From a virus: a stretch of 47,186 nt of DNA. Where the stretch lies: positions 1 to 47,186 of IMG/VR virus record IMGVR_UViG_3300027907_000020, one strand, 5' to 3'. A model generated the notes under the pieces. The model ran no database searches and was not told the origin of the DNA. It was given only the letters and a program-made list of their open reading frames with translations. The position numbers and the translations under genes were made by a program. Below, piece after piece: positions 12,348 to 20,537 of the stretch (positions are counted from its first letter, which is position 1; the number at the start of each line of letters is the position of its first letter).

Positions 12348-14573
12348 TCAGTGTGCGGCGCGGAACGTCCGCGGCGTCGCGATCGCGCGATGAATGCGTT
12401 CGAGTGGCGGCGCCGACCGGAACACGCGCGCGGTCCCGAACGCGTGGAACTTCACCACGGGTTCGGCGAGCGCGGCGCCGACGATTCCGCCGGCGAACAG
12501 AATACCCGTCGGGCCGAGGAACGCGCCGGCCAGATCCAGATCGCCCGACACGGTTCCGGCAAAGAGCGTCGAGCCGGACGCGAGCGTCGCGCCGGCGACC
12601 TGGAGGGCGACCGATCCGGCAAAGAGCGTCGACGTCGGGCCGAGGAACGCGCCGGTCGCCTGGACGGCCGCGGTTCCGGCAAAGAGGATCCCGGTCGGTC
12701 CGATGAACGCGCCGGCGACCGTGCCGGCGGTCGTGACGGTCCCGGCAAAGAGGGCCGAGGTCGCGAGCGTCGCGCCGGAGACCGTGAGCGTCGTCGCGCC
12801 GGCGAACAGGGTCCCGGTCGGGCCGAGGAACGCGCCGGCGACCTGGAGGCCGGCGGTCCCCGCGAACAATTGCGAGCCGGCCGCGATCGTGCCTCCCTGG
12901 AGGGCGATCGTCGCGGCGCCGGCGAATAGGGCGCCGGTCGGGCCGATCGTCGCGCCCTGGACCGCGAGCGAGGTCGCGCCGGCAAACAGGGAGGATGTCG
13001 GCCCGAGGAACGCGCCCGAGACGTCGATCGACGTCGTGCCGGCAAAGAGAGTCGACGTCGCGAGCGTCGCGCCGCCAATATTGCCGGCCGCGGTCGCGGC
13101 CGTAAAAACTGCCATCGCCGCCGCGCGCGCGACGCCGGACGTCGGCGTCCAGGTCGGATTTTCGGATCCCGTCGCCGGGCGAACTTTGAACGCAAACACG
13201 CCGGCGTCGTGATCGCCGGATTCCTTTAAGGCGGCGGTGTTCATGAACGCCGAGTCGACGACTTGCGTTCCATCGCCGCCCGATGGGTTCCCGGCAAACA
13301 CGAACAGTTCCGTCGCGGCCGCGGCCGTCAGACTGCCGGGTTGCAGCGTTCCGGCCGATCCGGTCGCGCCGCTTTCACTGTCGAACGCGCCGCCGCCTTT
13401 CCACGCCTGGACCGCGACCGACGGGTACGACGTATTCCCGCCCGTGTGCGTCACGGTGAACGTGTGCCCGGCGCCGACGGTCGGCGTAAAGCAGTAATAG
13501 ATCCGGACCTGTTTCAGGAGGATCGGATCCTGTCGTTCCGTGAGGCCGATCCACGTGTTGCTGTTCGAGTCGGTGAGGGTTGTCTCGCCGTCCTCGTCGA
13601 ATACGGCCGCCACGAGTAGATCGGCGCCCGTCGTATCGATCGCCGGCGTCGTCGCGTCCGTCTGATTGGCTGATTGCGCCGACGCGGTCGCGACTTTCAG
13701 CCACGGCGAGATGTTCGCGCCGGCAAAGAGCGTCGACGTCGAGAGCGTCGCGCCGGCGACGTCTTGCGCGGCGCCAGAGACGGCGCCGGCAAAGAGGGCC
13801 GAGGTCGCGAGCGTCGCGCCGGAGACCTGGAGGGCGACCGATCCGGCAAAGAGGGCCGAGGTCGCGAGCGTCGCGCCCGAGACGTTGAGCGCCGCGGCGC
13901 CGGCAAAGAGCGTCGACGTCGAGAGCGTCGCGCCGGCGACGTCTTGCGGAAATGTCAGATTGACGGACGACTCGAACCATGGTCGGAGTGTCGTCGTTGT
14001 GTCGGTTTCGTTGACGCCGAGATCGCCCGATCCGCCACTATCGGCGCCGAACCGCAAGGTCCCCGAGACGGTCGAGCCGGCCGAATCGTCGTGTCCGACC
14101 TCCAGCACGAGGCGGTCGCCGGCAACGGTCGTGTACGTCGCGCCGACGGTCGTCGCATTGAGAAACGTCAGGTTTCTCATTGCGGTATTCCACTCGACGA
14201 CCGACGTCGCATTGCCGAGCGCGATGAGCGTCGCGCGGATCGTGTTGCCGTCCTCGCTGACGACTTTCACGCAACGGACACGGTTGATGATGTTGTCGTT
14301 CGCGGCCGATTCGAGGCCCTGGATCTGACACGTGAGCGTCGAGACGCCCGACGTAAACGTGATGCCGGCCGCGAGCCGATCCGAAACGAATTGTCGATGG
14401 AGTTGAGTGTTACCGGCCGTCGACGCTTGCGCCGATCCGTTCGCGAGCGCGTCGCCCGCGTCGGTAAACGTCCGCATCCGCCGACGGAGGGCGCCGTCGG
14501 TTTCCTGCCATGCGGCGAACCCCGGTGTTACCGGGGTCGCCTCGGCCGCACAGAGATAGAGACGTGTCGCCAT
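12348..14573 (-). CDS. Repeat-rich tail fibre protein
   Basis: The protein has 741 residues. Residues 1-210 form a beta-rich N-terminal domain, probably for virion attachment. Residues about 211-288 hold four copies, and about 497-705 ten copies, of a roughly 20-residue repeat with core TLATSALFAG or FLGPTSTLFAG. Between them, residues about 290-497 form a distinct globular domain. The last 36 residues are basic. The repeats suggest a beta-solenoid or trimeric fibre shaft with an inserted head domain for receptor binding. The ribosome site is poor and two hairpins flank the start. Confidence 0.78.
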   Translation of the reverse strand: MATRLYLCAAEATPVTPGFAAWQETDGALRRRMRTFTDAGDALANGSAQASTAGNTQLHRQFVSDRLAAGITFTSGVSTLTCQIQGLESAANDNIINRVRCVKVVSEDGNTIRATLIALGNATSVVEWNTAMRNLTFLNATTVGATYTTVAGDRLVLEVGHDDSAGSTVSGTLRFGADSGGSGDLGVNETDTTTTLRPWFESSVNLTFPQDVAGATLSTSTLFAGAAALNVSGATLATSALFAGSVALQVSGATLATSALFAGAVSGAAQDVAGATLSTSTLFAGANISPWLKVATASAQSANQTDATTPAIDTTGADLLVAAVFDEDGETTLTDSNSNTWIGLTERQDPILLKQVRIYYCFTPTVGAGHTFTVTHTGGNTSYPSVAVQAWKGGGAFDSESGATGSAGTLQPGSLTAAAATELFVFAGNPSGGDGTQVVDSAFMNTAALKESGDHDAGVFAFKVRPATGSENPTWTPTSGVARAAAMAVFTAATAAGNIGGATLATSTLFAGTTSIDVSGAFLGPTSSLFAGATSLAVQGATIGPTGALFAGAATIALQGGTIAAGSQLFAGTAGLQVAGAFLGPTGTLFAGATTLTVSGATLATSALFAGTVTTAGTVAGAFIGPTGILFAGTAAVQATGAFLGPTSTLFAGSVALQVAGATLASGSTLFAGTVSGDLDLAGAFLGPTGILFAGGIVGAALAEPVVKFHAFGTARVFRSAPPLERIHRAIATPRTFRAAH
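12459..13085. repeat. Ten tandem coding repeats of fibre shaft (60-base unit)
   Basis: Ten degenerate copies of an approximately 60-base unit encode the (L/F)FAG repeats. At DNA level the shared core reads GGCAAAGAG or similar on the plus strand. The repeats could recombine and change fibre length. A second block of four lies at 13710-13943. Confidence 0.75.
13710..13943. repeat. Four tandem coding repeats of fibre shaft
   Basis: Four copies of the same unit as the 12459-13085 block encode ATLSTSTLFAG-type repeats. The first and last copies are nearly identical, including the flanking GACGTCTTGCG on the plus strand. The block is separated from the larger one by about 620 bases encoding a non-repetitive domain. 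Confidence 0.72.
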
Positions 14574-14580
14574 TGCCGGC

Positions 14581-14612
14581 GCGAGTACGTACTCGCGTAC
14601 TCGGGTACTCGC
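14581..14612. repeat. Palindrome and 8-base tandem repeats before fibre gene
   Basis: GCGAGTACGTACTCGC (14581-14596) is a perfect 16-base palindrome. GTACTCGC/GTACTCGG/GTACTCGC are three tandem 8-mers at 14589-14612. They occupy the untranslated gap just before the fibre ATG at 14573, so they could affect its translation or mark a regulator site. Confidence 0.6.
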
Positions 14613-14615
14613 GCG

Positions 14616-15029
14616 TTAGAGCGCGAACCAACCGGAGGCGTGAACCGCGAAATTAATGTTTCCGCCCGACGGCGTGACCGGCATCCCGGTCATACCGGTG
14701 TCGTAAAACGCCATGAGGCGATCGTTCGTAACGGTGTCGTCCCACAAAATGACGGCCTCCGACTGATCGCCGGTGACGGACGTCCAGGCGAAATCCGCCG
14801 TGTCGAACGTCCCGTTCGTACACGTCGGCGACGTGAGCGCCGCCGACTCGGCGACCTTTGCGGCGGTCGCGACGTCGGTCGCGCCGCCCGAGTACTCGTC
14901 GTGCGCCGCGGAGAATGTGTAGTCGGCCGAGTCGATGAGCGTCGCCTTTATGACGTCGCCGTCGAGGTCGAGCGCGGTCGAGTTGTCGAGTAACTGTTGT
15001 TTGAACGGGTTGTAAAAAGCGTTCGCCAT
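14616..15029 (-). CDS. Structural protein of fibre region
   Basis: The protein has 137 residues, with ATG at 15029 and an AAAGGG site. The sequence is beta-rich, with NPFKQQLLDNSTALDLDGD at the start and GGNINFAVHASGWFAL at the end. This is the pattern of a phage tail or fibre accessory protein. No catalytic motif is visible. It lies directly upstream of the repeat fibre. Confidence 0.7.
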   Translation of the reverse strand: MANAFYNPFKQQLLDNSTALDLDGDVIKATLIDSADYTFSAAHDEYSGGATDVATAAKVAESAALTSPTCTNGTFDTADFAWTSVTGDQSEAVILWDDTVTNDRLMAFYDTGMTGMPVTPSGGNINFAVHASGWFAL

Positions 15030-15105
15030 AGGCCGGCCCTTTGCCTCACGTGGAATCGGCCATGCGGAAATCCGCTACGCCTGCGGTTGACGGTTGCGCG
15101 CGATC

Positions 15106-15336
15106 TTACTGCGCGACGATCGAATCCTTGCCCGCGGCCGCGAGTGCCTCGTCGGCGCGCGCCCGCGGGAAATAGTGTCCTTTGATCGGTGTCGTGCGAT
15201 GCGCCGGATCTTGGTGACATCGATCGCACACGGGTTTCGCGACCCACGCCGGCGCCGCTTGCGTTCCGACGTTCACGATCGCGACGAACGTCGACGGTTT
15301 CGTGAGGGTTGCATTACATCCGCAGCATGGTTCCAT
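15106..15336 (-). CDS. Small zinc-binding protein in fibre region
   Basis: The protein has 76 residues, with ATG at 15336 behind AGGGGG. It contains CCGC at residues 4-7 and CDRCHQDPAH near residue 37, enough for one zinc site. A helical, alanine-rich end follows. The function is unknown. It is flanked by structural genes, so a virion or host-takeover role is equally possible. A gap of 76 bases follows with no convincing signal. Confidence 0.66.
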   Translation of the reverse strand: MEPCCGCNATLTKPSTFVAIVNVGTQAAPAWVAKPVCDRCHQDPAHRTTPIKGHYFPRARADEALAAAGKDSIVAQ

Positions 15337-15345
15337 CGGTCCCCC

Positions 15346-15756
15346 TTAATTGGTGAGTCTGATCCGCATCGCCTCGGCGTCGAAAATCACGAGTTGATCG
15401 CGCGGCGATCCGTCTTGCCGCGTGCCGGCTTCGAGGCGCGCCTCGACGAGGCGACAGGTCGTGCCATTGCCGAACCCACGGATCGCCCACCTGTTCCACT
15501 CGGCCGTCGTGAACGCGACGTACTGCGGATCGTGAACCGGAACGCCCTCGACGCGAATCAGGATCACGAGCCGGCGCCGGCCCGGGACCGTGTCGTACAG
15601 ATCGTCGATCTTCATCGCGCCGGCCGATCCGAAGTGTAAGCGGCCGAATTTCGCGGCCGCGAGTTTGATCTCGTCGAACGACGGACGCCGGAGGCGGCCC
15701 GGGAGGATCTCGAACTCCCATTTCGACCATCGTTGATTCTGACTGTTCGGGTCCAT
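15346..15756 (-). CDS. Hypothetical protein
   Basis: The protein has 136 residues. It appears as a mixed alpha/beta fold with several strands (RRLVILIRVEGVPV, then QYVAFTTAEWNRWAI). I recognise no motif. It lies 7 bases after the collagen-like protein and before the zinc-binding protein, so it may be an accessory of the same adhesin group. Confidence 0.68.
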   Translation of the reverse strand: MDPNSQNQRWSKWEFEILPGRLRRPSFDEIKLAAAKFGRLHFGSAGAMKIDDLYDTVPGRRRLVILIRVEGVPVHDPQYVAFTTAEWNRWAIRGFGNGTTCRLVEARLEAGTRQDGSPRDQLVIFDAEAMRIRLTN

Positions 15757-15763
15757 CGTGCGA

Positions 15764-17011
15764 TCAGTTCTTTCGGTAGACGATCCCGATTCCGGCGATC
15801 TCGCCGACGCGTGTGAACCCGGCCGGCGCCGGCGTCGAGGCCGGGAGCGCGATCAACGCGCCGGACGGAATCGTCGCGACGCCGTCGGCGCCTGGAGGCC
15901 CGGCCGGACCGGTCGCGCCCGTGGCACCTGTCGCGCCCGTCGAGCCGGCCGGACCCGTGGGACCTGGAGGCCCGGGAGGCCCGGCCGGACCCGTCGCGCC
16001 GACCGCGCCCGCGGGACCTGGAGGCCCGGGAGGCCCGGCCGGACCGGGAACCGGAGTACCGGTACCGCCGGCGACCGTCTGATCCGCCGTGAACGTGACC
16101 GGTGTCCCGATCGTTTTGTTCCCGCGGCGATCGATCGCATCGAACCGAACCGTATATGCGCCCGCCGGCGCCGCGCGCGTTTCCCACGGAACCCAAATTA
16201 ATCCGTCGGGACCTGGACCCACGGTCGACCCGACGAAAATCCCGTTCGGCCCGGCGAGGTCCGGCGTCGATCCCGGCCATGCGAGGAGGAACGCGACCAT
16301 CCCGACGACGCCGGTCGGATCTTTCGCGCGCGCGATCAGATTGCTCATGCCGACGACCGGTGTCGGCGGTTTCGGAAAGAGGATCTCGATCGTCGGGCCG
16401 GTCGTGTCCGGCGGACATCCGATAAACGGTCCGGACATGTCGACGACCGGTCCGGCGAGGTCCGGACATTGATCGGTCGCGTCCGGGATCGTGTCGCCGT
16501 CACGATCGGGCGCGGCCGGCGGCGGCGCCGGGAGTGGCGACGGCGGCGACGTGACGGCGACGGCCGGCGACGTGAACGGCGTCGCGCCGGAGAACACGGA
16601 CACGGCGAACCGGTTCCCATCGGCGAACCGCGCGGCCTCGCCGCCGGCGACGAACACGAAAAACCGGTTCGCGGTAAACCGGACCTCGCCGTTCGGATCG
16701 TTCCGCAACGGTCCGTCGACCGTGTCGGCGACGCCGACGATCCAGGAGGTTCCGGTCGTGACCCACATTCCGCCCGGCCCGTTCTGAAGTGTCAACACGA
16801 CCGCGTCGATCGACAACGCGGCGCCGGAGATCGAGACGGAGAATACGCCGTCGAGGGCGCCGTCGGCCGACTGGACGCGGCCGGTTCCGACGCGGTCGTA
16901 CAGCGTCCCGTGATAGAGCAACGTGATCTCGGGTTGTCGCGGCGTCGACGCGATGAGCGTCCCGGCGCCGGCGAGCGCGAGGAGAACGGCGAGCGCGGTT
17001 CGGTTCATCAT
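15764..17011 (-). CDS. Secreted collagen-like repeat protein
   Basis: The protein has 415 residues; ATGATG allows 17011 or 17008, and GAGG spacing favours 17011. Residues 1-22 are a signal peptide (hydrophobic [17 protein letters not shown]). Next come a beta domain (about 28-150), a proline linker, a thrombospondin type 3-like calcium motif ([16 protein letters not shown], about 169-184), an Ig-like domain (about 200-310) and a collagen-like Gly-x-Pro region (about 321-376). A short globular end follows. A signal peptide is unusual for a tail fibre, so it may be a secreted or surface-exposed cargo protein. Confidence 0.75.
   Translation of the reverse strand: MMNRTALAVLLALAGAGTLIASTPRQPEITLLYHGTLYDRVGTGRVQSADGALDGVFSVSISGAALSIDAVVLTLQNGPGGMWVTTGTSWIVGVADTVDGPLRNDPNGEVRFTANRFFVFVAGGEAARFADGNRFAVSVFSGATPFTSPAVAVTSPPSPLPAPPPAAPDRDGDTIPDATDQCPDLAGPVVDMSGPFIGCPPDTTGPTIEILFPKPPTPVVGMSNLIARAKDPTGVVGMVAFLLAWPGSTPDLAGPNGIFVGSTVGPGPDGLIWVPWETRAAPAGAYTVRFDAIDRRGNKTIGTPVTFTADQTVAGGTGTPVPGPAGPPGPPGPAGAVGATGPAGPPGPPGPTGPAGSTGATGATGATGPAGPPGADGVATIPSGALIALPASTPAPAGFTRVGEIAGIGIVYRKN
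15884..16051. repeat. Collagen-like Gly-Xaa-Yaa coding repeat
   Basis: Nine-base units encode GPP, GPA and GAT triplets of the collagen-like region of the secreted protein. On the plus strand the recurring words are CCTGGAGGCCCGGGAGGCCCGG and close variants. Length change by recombination is plausible. Confidence 0.8.
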
Positions 17012-17217
17012 GATCGACCTCGTCGGTTGCGAACGCGGATGTACGCGGCGGTGAGTTCGCCGGCGACGGCCTCGCGGAGCGGCCGCGGTCGATCGTCGCC
17101 GGGCGGGTAAAAAAAGTGACGCTCGCGGCGCCATCCGCGGCGGACGAGGAGATCGGCGATCGCCTCGTACTCGCGTTGGAGCGTCATACACGGGAGCGCG
17201 TTGAACGTCGACGGCAT
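17008..17217 (-). CDS. Small hypothetical protein
   Basis: The protein has 69 residues, with ATG at 17217 in a TGATG overlap with the preceding adhesin. It contains YEAIADLLVRRGWRRERHFF and a basic end ([11 protein letters not shown]). No motif is recognised. Tight coupling on both sides suggests real expression. Confidence 0.62.
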   Translation of the reverse strand: MPSTFNALPCMTLQREYEAIADLLVRRGWRRERHFFYPPGDDRPRPLREAVAGELTAAYIRVRNRRGRS

Positions 17218-18770
17218 CAGACTTTCGGTTTCATCGTGAACCGCACGGTCCCGAGGACCGGAATCCTCGCCTCGCCGGTGTACTCCGGGAACGCGGCCGG
17301 CGAACCCGGCGGCCGGTCGCGGATCTGATCGACATGATCGCGGACCTGATCGAGTTCGCCTTTCACGTCGACGAGCAACATCCGGACCGCCTCGCCGCGG
17401 CCGTCGAGGCGCATGACCTCGCCGGTGAGCGATTCGACCGCGTTGAACAACGCGTCGAGTCGCTGGAGGATCGGGTACGGGTCGAGTGGCGGCGGATGAT
17501 CGGGCGGGAATCCTCCTCCAGGCGGCGGCGGATCCGGCGGCGCGTCTTGCGGCGCGATCGGTTCGACCCATCGGTTCGTGTCCGTCTCGGGTCCGGCCGT
17601 CGGTTTCGTGTCGCCCCATTGCGGCCGCGACGGTCCCGACTTGCCGTGTTCGTCCGGACCGCCGGCGTCGCTGAGAACGTCGAGCGCGGATTTCGTCGGC
17701 GCGTGAATCAGAAAATCGTGAGAGCAGCGTTTCCCGTCGTACCGCGTTCCGCCGGCGCCCGACGGTTTCTCGAACAGGCGCCAGCCTCGATCGGGCGCCG
17801 ACCAGAGGACGGCATTCAACATCGCGACACATTCGTCCGATGTCATCGTCGCGCCGTACTTCGCGCGCGCGGTTTCTAGCAATGGAAGCAAGGAATCAGG
17901 TTGCACGATCGGTTCCTCCGGCGGTGGCGGCGGTGGCGGCGGTGGCGGTGGCGGCGGCGGCGGATCGATCGCGTCGAGTGGCAGCGTCGCCAGTTCGTCG
18001 CGCGTAAGCCACGCGAGTTTCGCGACGCGGTCCGGTTTTCCCGGATCGCCCGAGGGTCCGGCTTGCCAGTACGCGATCGCGAGCGAATCGCCCGATCGAT
18101 TGAACCGGACGAACCAACAGAACCCGGTGTCGAGGCGGTACCGTTTGCCGGCATGAAGGATCACGACGCCGCCGGTCCCGCCTTGCGCCGCGATGATGTC
18201 GCCGATCTCCGTCCACTCGGCAATGTTCCGGACGGGGTCGGCGTACGTGTGACTGTAAACGCGAACGACCTCGCGGCCGCCCTCGTCGACAATGTGTCGG
18301 ATCCCGCCGGCGGCCGCGTCGGGTCCGTCGACGATCGCGCGGCCGTCCTCGCCGATGATCCGATCCCATCCGCCGCGGCCGTCGCCGGCGCCCGGCAACC
18401 AGTACACTTTCCCGGTCGGGCCGAATGCACACGAGTTCCCGCCGACCGGCGAGGTCCCGACCGCGCGCCACACGCCGGCCTCGTACACGACGACGCGCGC
18501 GCCGTCTTGATCGTGTCCGCAGATCCGGCGACTCCCGGCGACCGGGTCGAGGCGCGCGGTAATCAGGCCGGCCGGCTTGTCGGGTTCCACGTCGCCCCAC
18601 GACGTTTGTATCGCGTTCCACGGTCCCGTCTGACAGATCCATCGGCCATCCGGCATCGCCTCGGCGTACGTGCCGAGCGGTTTCGTGTCGAACCGGAGGA
18701 GGCCGAGCGGCGCCGCGGGAACCGTGTCGGCGAACGCGGACGGCGGGAGGGTGATCGTTCGGCGGATCAT
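17217..18770 (-). CDS. Two-domain protein with poly-proline linker
   Basis: The protein has 517 residues. Residues about 20-260 are a series of short beta strands with repeating glycine/aspartate turns (VVVYEAGVWRAVG, KVYWLPGAGDGRGGWDRI), suggesting a beta-propeller-like domain. Residues about 270-284 are an uninterrupted poly-proline run. The C-terminal part has a small helical domain, a second proline-rich linker, a coiled-coil helix (LFNAVESLTGEVMRLD) and a beta end. A host-recognition or tail-associated adhesin is likely. Confidence 0.65.
   Translation of the reverse strand: MIRRTITLPPSAFADTVPAAPLGLLRFDTKPLGTYAEAMPDGRWICQTGPWNAIQTSWGDVEPDKPAGLITARLDPVAGSRRICGHDQDGARVVVYEAGVWRAVGTSPVGGNSCAFGPTGKVYWLPGAGDGRGGWDRIIGEDGRAIVDGPDAAAGGIRHIVDEGGREVVRVYSHTYADPVRNIAEWTEIGDIIAAQGGTGGVVILHAGKRYRLDTGFCWFVRFNRSGDSLAIAYWQAGPSGDPGKPDRVAKLAWLTRDELATLPLDAIDPPPPPPPPPPPPPPPEEPIVQPDSLLPLLETARAKYGATMTSDECVAMLNAVLWSAPDRGWRLFEKPSGAGGTRYDGKRCSHDFLIHAPTKSALDVLSDAGGPDEHGKSGPSRPQWGDTKPTAGPETDTNRWVEPIAPQDAPPDPPPPGGGFPPDHPPPLDPYPILQRLDALFNAVESLTGEVMRLDGRGEAVRMLLVDVKGELDQVRDHVDQIRDRPPGSPAAFPEYTGEARIPVLGTVRFTMKPKV
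17930..17965. repeat. GGCGGT/GGCGGC short tandem repeat
   Basis: A simple repeat of GGCGGT and GGCGGC triplet pairs encodes the poly-proline linker of the 17217-18770 protein on the minus strand. Slippage in steps of three would only change linker length. Confidence 0.75.
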
Positions 18771-18774
18771 GTGT

Positions 18775-19404
18775 TCACGCCGCTTTCGCCGGCGGATCCT
18801 TGATCACTTCCATCACAGTTTGAGGGTTTGACGCCTGCGTTTGAATCAGGCCGCGATCCTCCAGGCGTTCGATCTTCGCCGTCGCCGTGACGCTCCGTCG
18901 TTGCCACGCGGTGACAAGGGTCCCGATGAACACAAAGACGGCCGCGAGCGTCGCCTCGTCGACCTCGACGCCGGCAAACTGTCGGAGGAGGATCACGACG
19001 ATCGGAACGAGGCCGGTTCCCGCGGCGAACTTCACGTACAACGGTTCCTCTCGAATCTTCTGTACGATGCCGATTCCCTGATCCATTGCGCGCCTCCTGA
19101 GATGAATCGCCCACACGACCACGACACCGACGATGATATACGCCCATCCCTCGGGACTTGTCCAGGTCTGCGGAACCGTCGGCACGAACCAAAAGTGAAC
19201 CGCGAGCACGAGACAGGCCGAGAAAAAGAGCGGCGTAAAGTGCGGATACCGTTGAATCGCGAGCCACATTCGGGAGGAAATCGTGTACACGACCACGGTC
19301 GGCCGGTACTTCTGTTTCCCTTGCCAGATCGCGATCGCCTCGATCACGGCGGCGACGCCGACGATGATCCAGAGTTCCCGGAAATCGGTGATCCATGACG
19401 GCAT
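18775..19404 (-). CDS. Multi-pass membrane protein, holin-like candidate
   Basis: The protein has 209 residues, with ATG at 19404 behind AGGGG. Hydrophobic segments occur near residues 11-27, 57-75, 87-103, 128-142 and 150-165. An in-frame ATG at 19086 (residue 107) has a perfect AGGAGG ribosome site seven bases upstream and would give a separate 103-residue two-helix protein. This is either a fusion of two membrane genes or a dual-start holin-like design. It closes the lysis cassette after the endolysin. Confidence 0.7.
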   Translation of the reverse strand: MPSWITDFRELWIIVGVAAVIEAIAIWQGKQKYRPTVVVYTISSRMWLAIQRYPHFTPLFFSACLVLAVHFWFVPTVPQTWTSPEGWAYIIVGVVVVWAIHLRRRAMDQGIGIVQKIREEPLYVKFAAGTGLVPIVVILLRQFAGVEVDEATLAAVFVFIGTLVTAWQRRSVTATAKIERLEDRGLIQTQASNPQTVMEVIKDPPAKAA

Positions 19405-19421
19405 CGCCGGCCCCTGTCAGC

Positions 19422-19565
19422 CTACCGGCCCATCGTTTGAATCAGGAGGACGATGCAGAGGAGGACGACCGCGACCCACAGAGGCGCGTACTTTTGCCCG
19501 GCCGCGGCGGCGACTGCACAGATCAACGCGATCACGACGAGCAACGGAACGAGTGTCAACGTCAT
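19422..19565 (-). CDS. 47-residue two-helix membrane peptide
   Basis: The ATG at 19565 overlaps the TGA of the endolysin gene (ATGA) and the frame ends at TAG. The peptide begins with a hydrophobic helix (LTLVPLLVVIALICAVAAAA), has a short QKYAP turn and a second hydrophobic helix (WVAVVLLCIVLLI). This is the size and topology of a small holin, antiholin or spanin-like component. Confidence 0.68.
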   Translation of the reverse strand: MTLTLVPLLVVIALICAVAAAAGQKYAPLWVAVVLLCIVLLIQTMGR

Positions 19566-19957
19566 GGTTTTTGCCTCACGAGTTCAAAGTGTCCGAGGTC
19601 CGGTTTTGCCGGCGGACCGAACCGGCCGCCCCATCGAATCCGAAACGGAGGATCGACGACGAGCGACTCGCCGATCTCGCCGATCCGCGCCCACACGGGA
19701 TCGGATCCGTTCCATTGCAATTTATCCGGCCCGTGGAGTTGATAGACCTCGAACGGCGCGACGTCGATCGCGTCGCCGACGAGATGTTTCGAGAACTTGA
19801 TCCAGGAGGTTCCGTTCGCGAGGTTCGCGGCATGTTCGGCCGGCGTCCGGAGCGTGTCGACGATCACGATCGGGATCCCGGCCTCGACGAGGCGCGCGAG
19901 GAGGGCCATCGCGATCGGCCGGAACTCCGGCGAGAGGTCGTCGAGGCGCCGACTCAC
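19562..19957 (-). CDS. M15-type peptidase endolysin
   Basis: The protein has 131 residues, with GTG at 19957 in a GTGA overlap. It cuts peptide bonds in peptidoglycan (L-alanyl-D-glutamate peptidase or D-Ala-D-Ala type). The zinc motif SKHLVGDAIDVAPF gives the first His and Asp, and GHFEL near the C-terminus gives the last His, as in the T5 endolysin family. The N-terminal helix and VDTLRTPAEH are also typical. No cell-wall-binding domain is present, which fits a Gram-negative host. It is flanked by small membrane proteins of the lysis cassette. Confidence 0.85.
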   Translation of the reverse strand: MSRRLDDLSPEFRPIAMALLARLVEAGIPIVIVDTLRTPAEHAANLANGTSWIKFSKHLVGDAIDVAPFEVYQLHGPDKLQWNGSDPVWARIGEIGESLVVDPPFRIRWGGRFGPPAKPDLGHFELVRQKP

Positions 19958-20136
19958 AAGATCCAACCTTTCAGGATCCGGACGCCGTAGATCAACACGA
20001 GGACGACGAGCGTCCCGAATCCGACATGCAACGCGAGCCGGAGTTCCGTTTCGCCCGGCATTGTGATCCGCGCGCGCCGCGCGATCAGCCCGAGCGCGAC
20101 GGCGACGGCGACAAGAATCCAAAACACGGCGATCAT
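19954..20136 (-). CDS. 60-residue two-helix membrane protein, holin candidate
   Basis: The protein begins with a hydrophobic helix (FWILVAVAVALGLIA), has a basic-polar loop (RRARITMPGETELRL) and a second helix (FGTLVVLVLIYGVRIL), ending in a short basic tail. Two helices directly before an endolysin gene is a common holin layout. The ATG at 20136 overlaps the PAS-protein stop. Confidence 0.7.
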   Translation of the reverse strand: MIAVFWILVAVAVALGLIARRARITMPGETELRLALHVGFGTLVVLVLIYGVRILKGWIL

Positions 20137-20537
20137 GCGGCGCGACCTCCGAGGTCGACCACGATTCCGATCACGACCGCGCGATCGTCGTCAATGGTCG
20201 TCGGCGAGAGTTGAATCGCGACCGGGAACGTCGAGCCGTCTTTCCGTTGTCCGAGGAGATCCATCCCGGGCGCGCCCATCGGTCGGATCCGCGGCGCGGC
20301 CGCAAACGTCGCGCGGTGTTGCCGATGTCGATCCCGAAGTGCCTCGGGAACGAATCGATCGATTGTCTCGCCGTCCAGGTCGTCGGCCGTGTACCCGAAC
20401 ATCGCGAGAAATGACGGCGACGCCGCGAGGACCTCGCCGCCGTCGGCATCGGCGACAACGATCGACGTCGATTGCCAGAGGCCCTCGAACAGAGACGCGC
20501 GATAGAGCATGAGTTCGAGGTTCGAGAACAGACTCAT
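20133..20537 (-). CDS. PAS-domain protein in lysis cassette
   Basis: The protein has 134 residues. From about residue 20 the sequence follows a PAS fold: TSIVVADADGGEVLAASPSF, then FLAMFGYTADDLDG, then DRFVPEALRDRHRQHRATF, then GQRKDGSTFPVAIQLSP and a final beta strand. PAS domains sense small ligands, light or redox state, or mediate protein contact. No kinase, cyclase or DNA-binding domain is attached. It is joined by ATGA overlaps to a membrane coiled-coil protein and the holin candidate, so a role in lysis timing is conceivable. Confidence 0.8.
   Translation of the reverse strand: MSLFSNLELMLYRASLFEGLWQSTSIVVADADGGEVLAASPSFLAMFGYTADDLDGETIDRFVPEALRDRHRQHRATFAAAPRIRPMGAPGMDLLGQRKDGSTFPVAIQLSPTTIDDDRAVVIGIVVDLGGRAA

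Noticed and set aside
15030-15105. GCGGATTTCCGC small hairpin in a 76-base gap
   Set aside because: The loop of two bases is too small for a stable hairpin and no T tract follows; not called a terminator.
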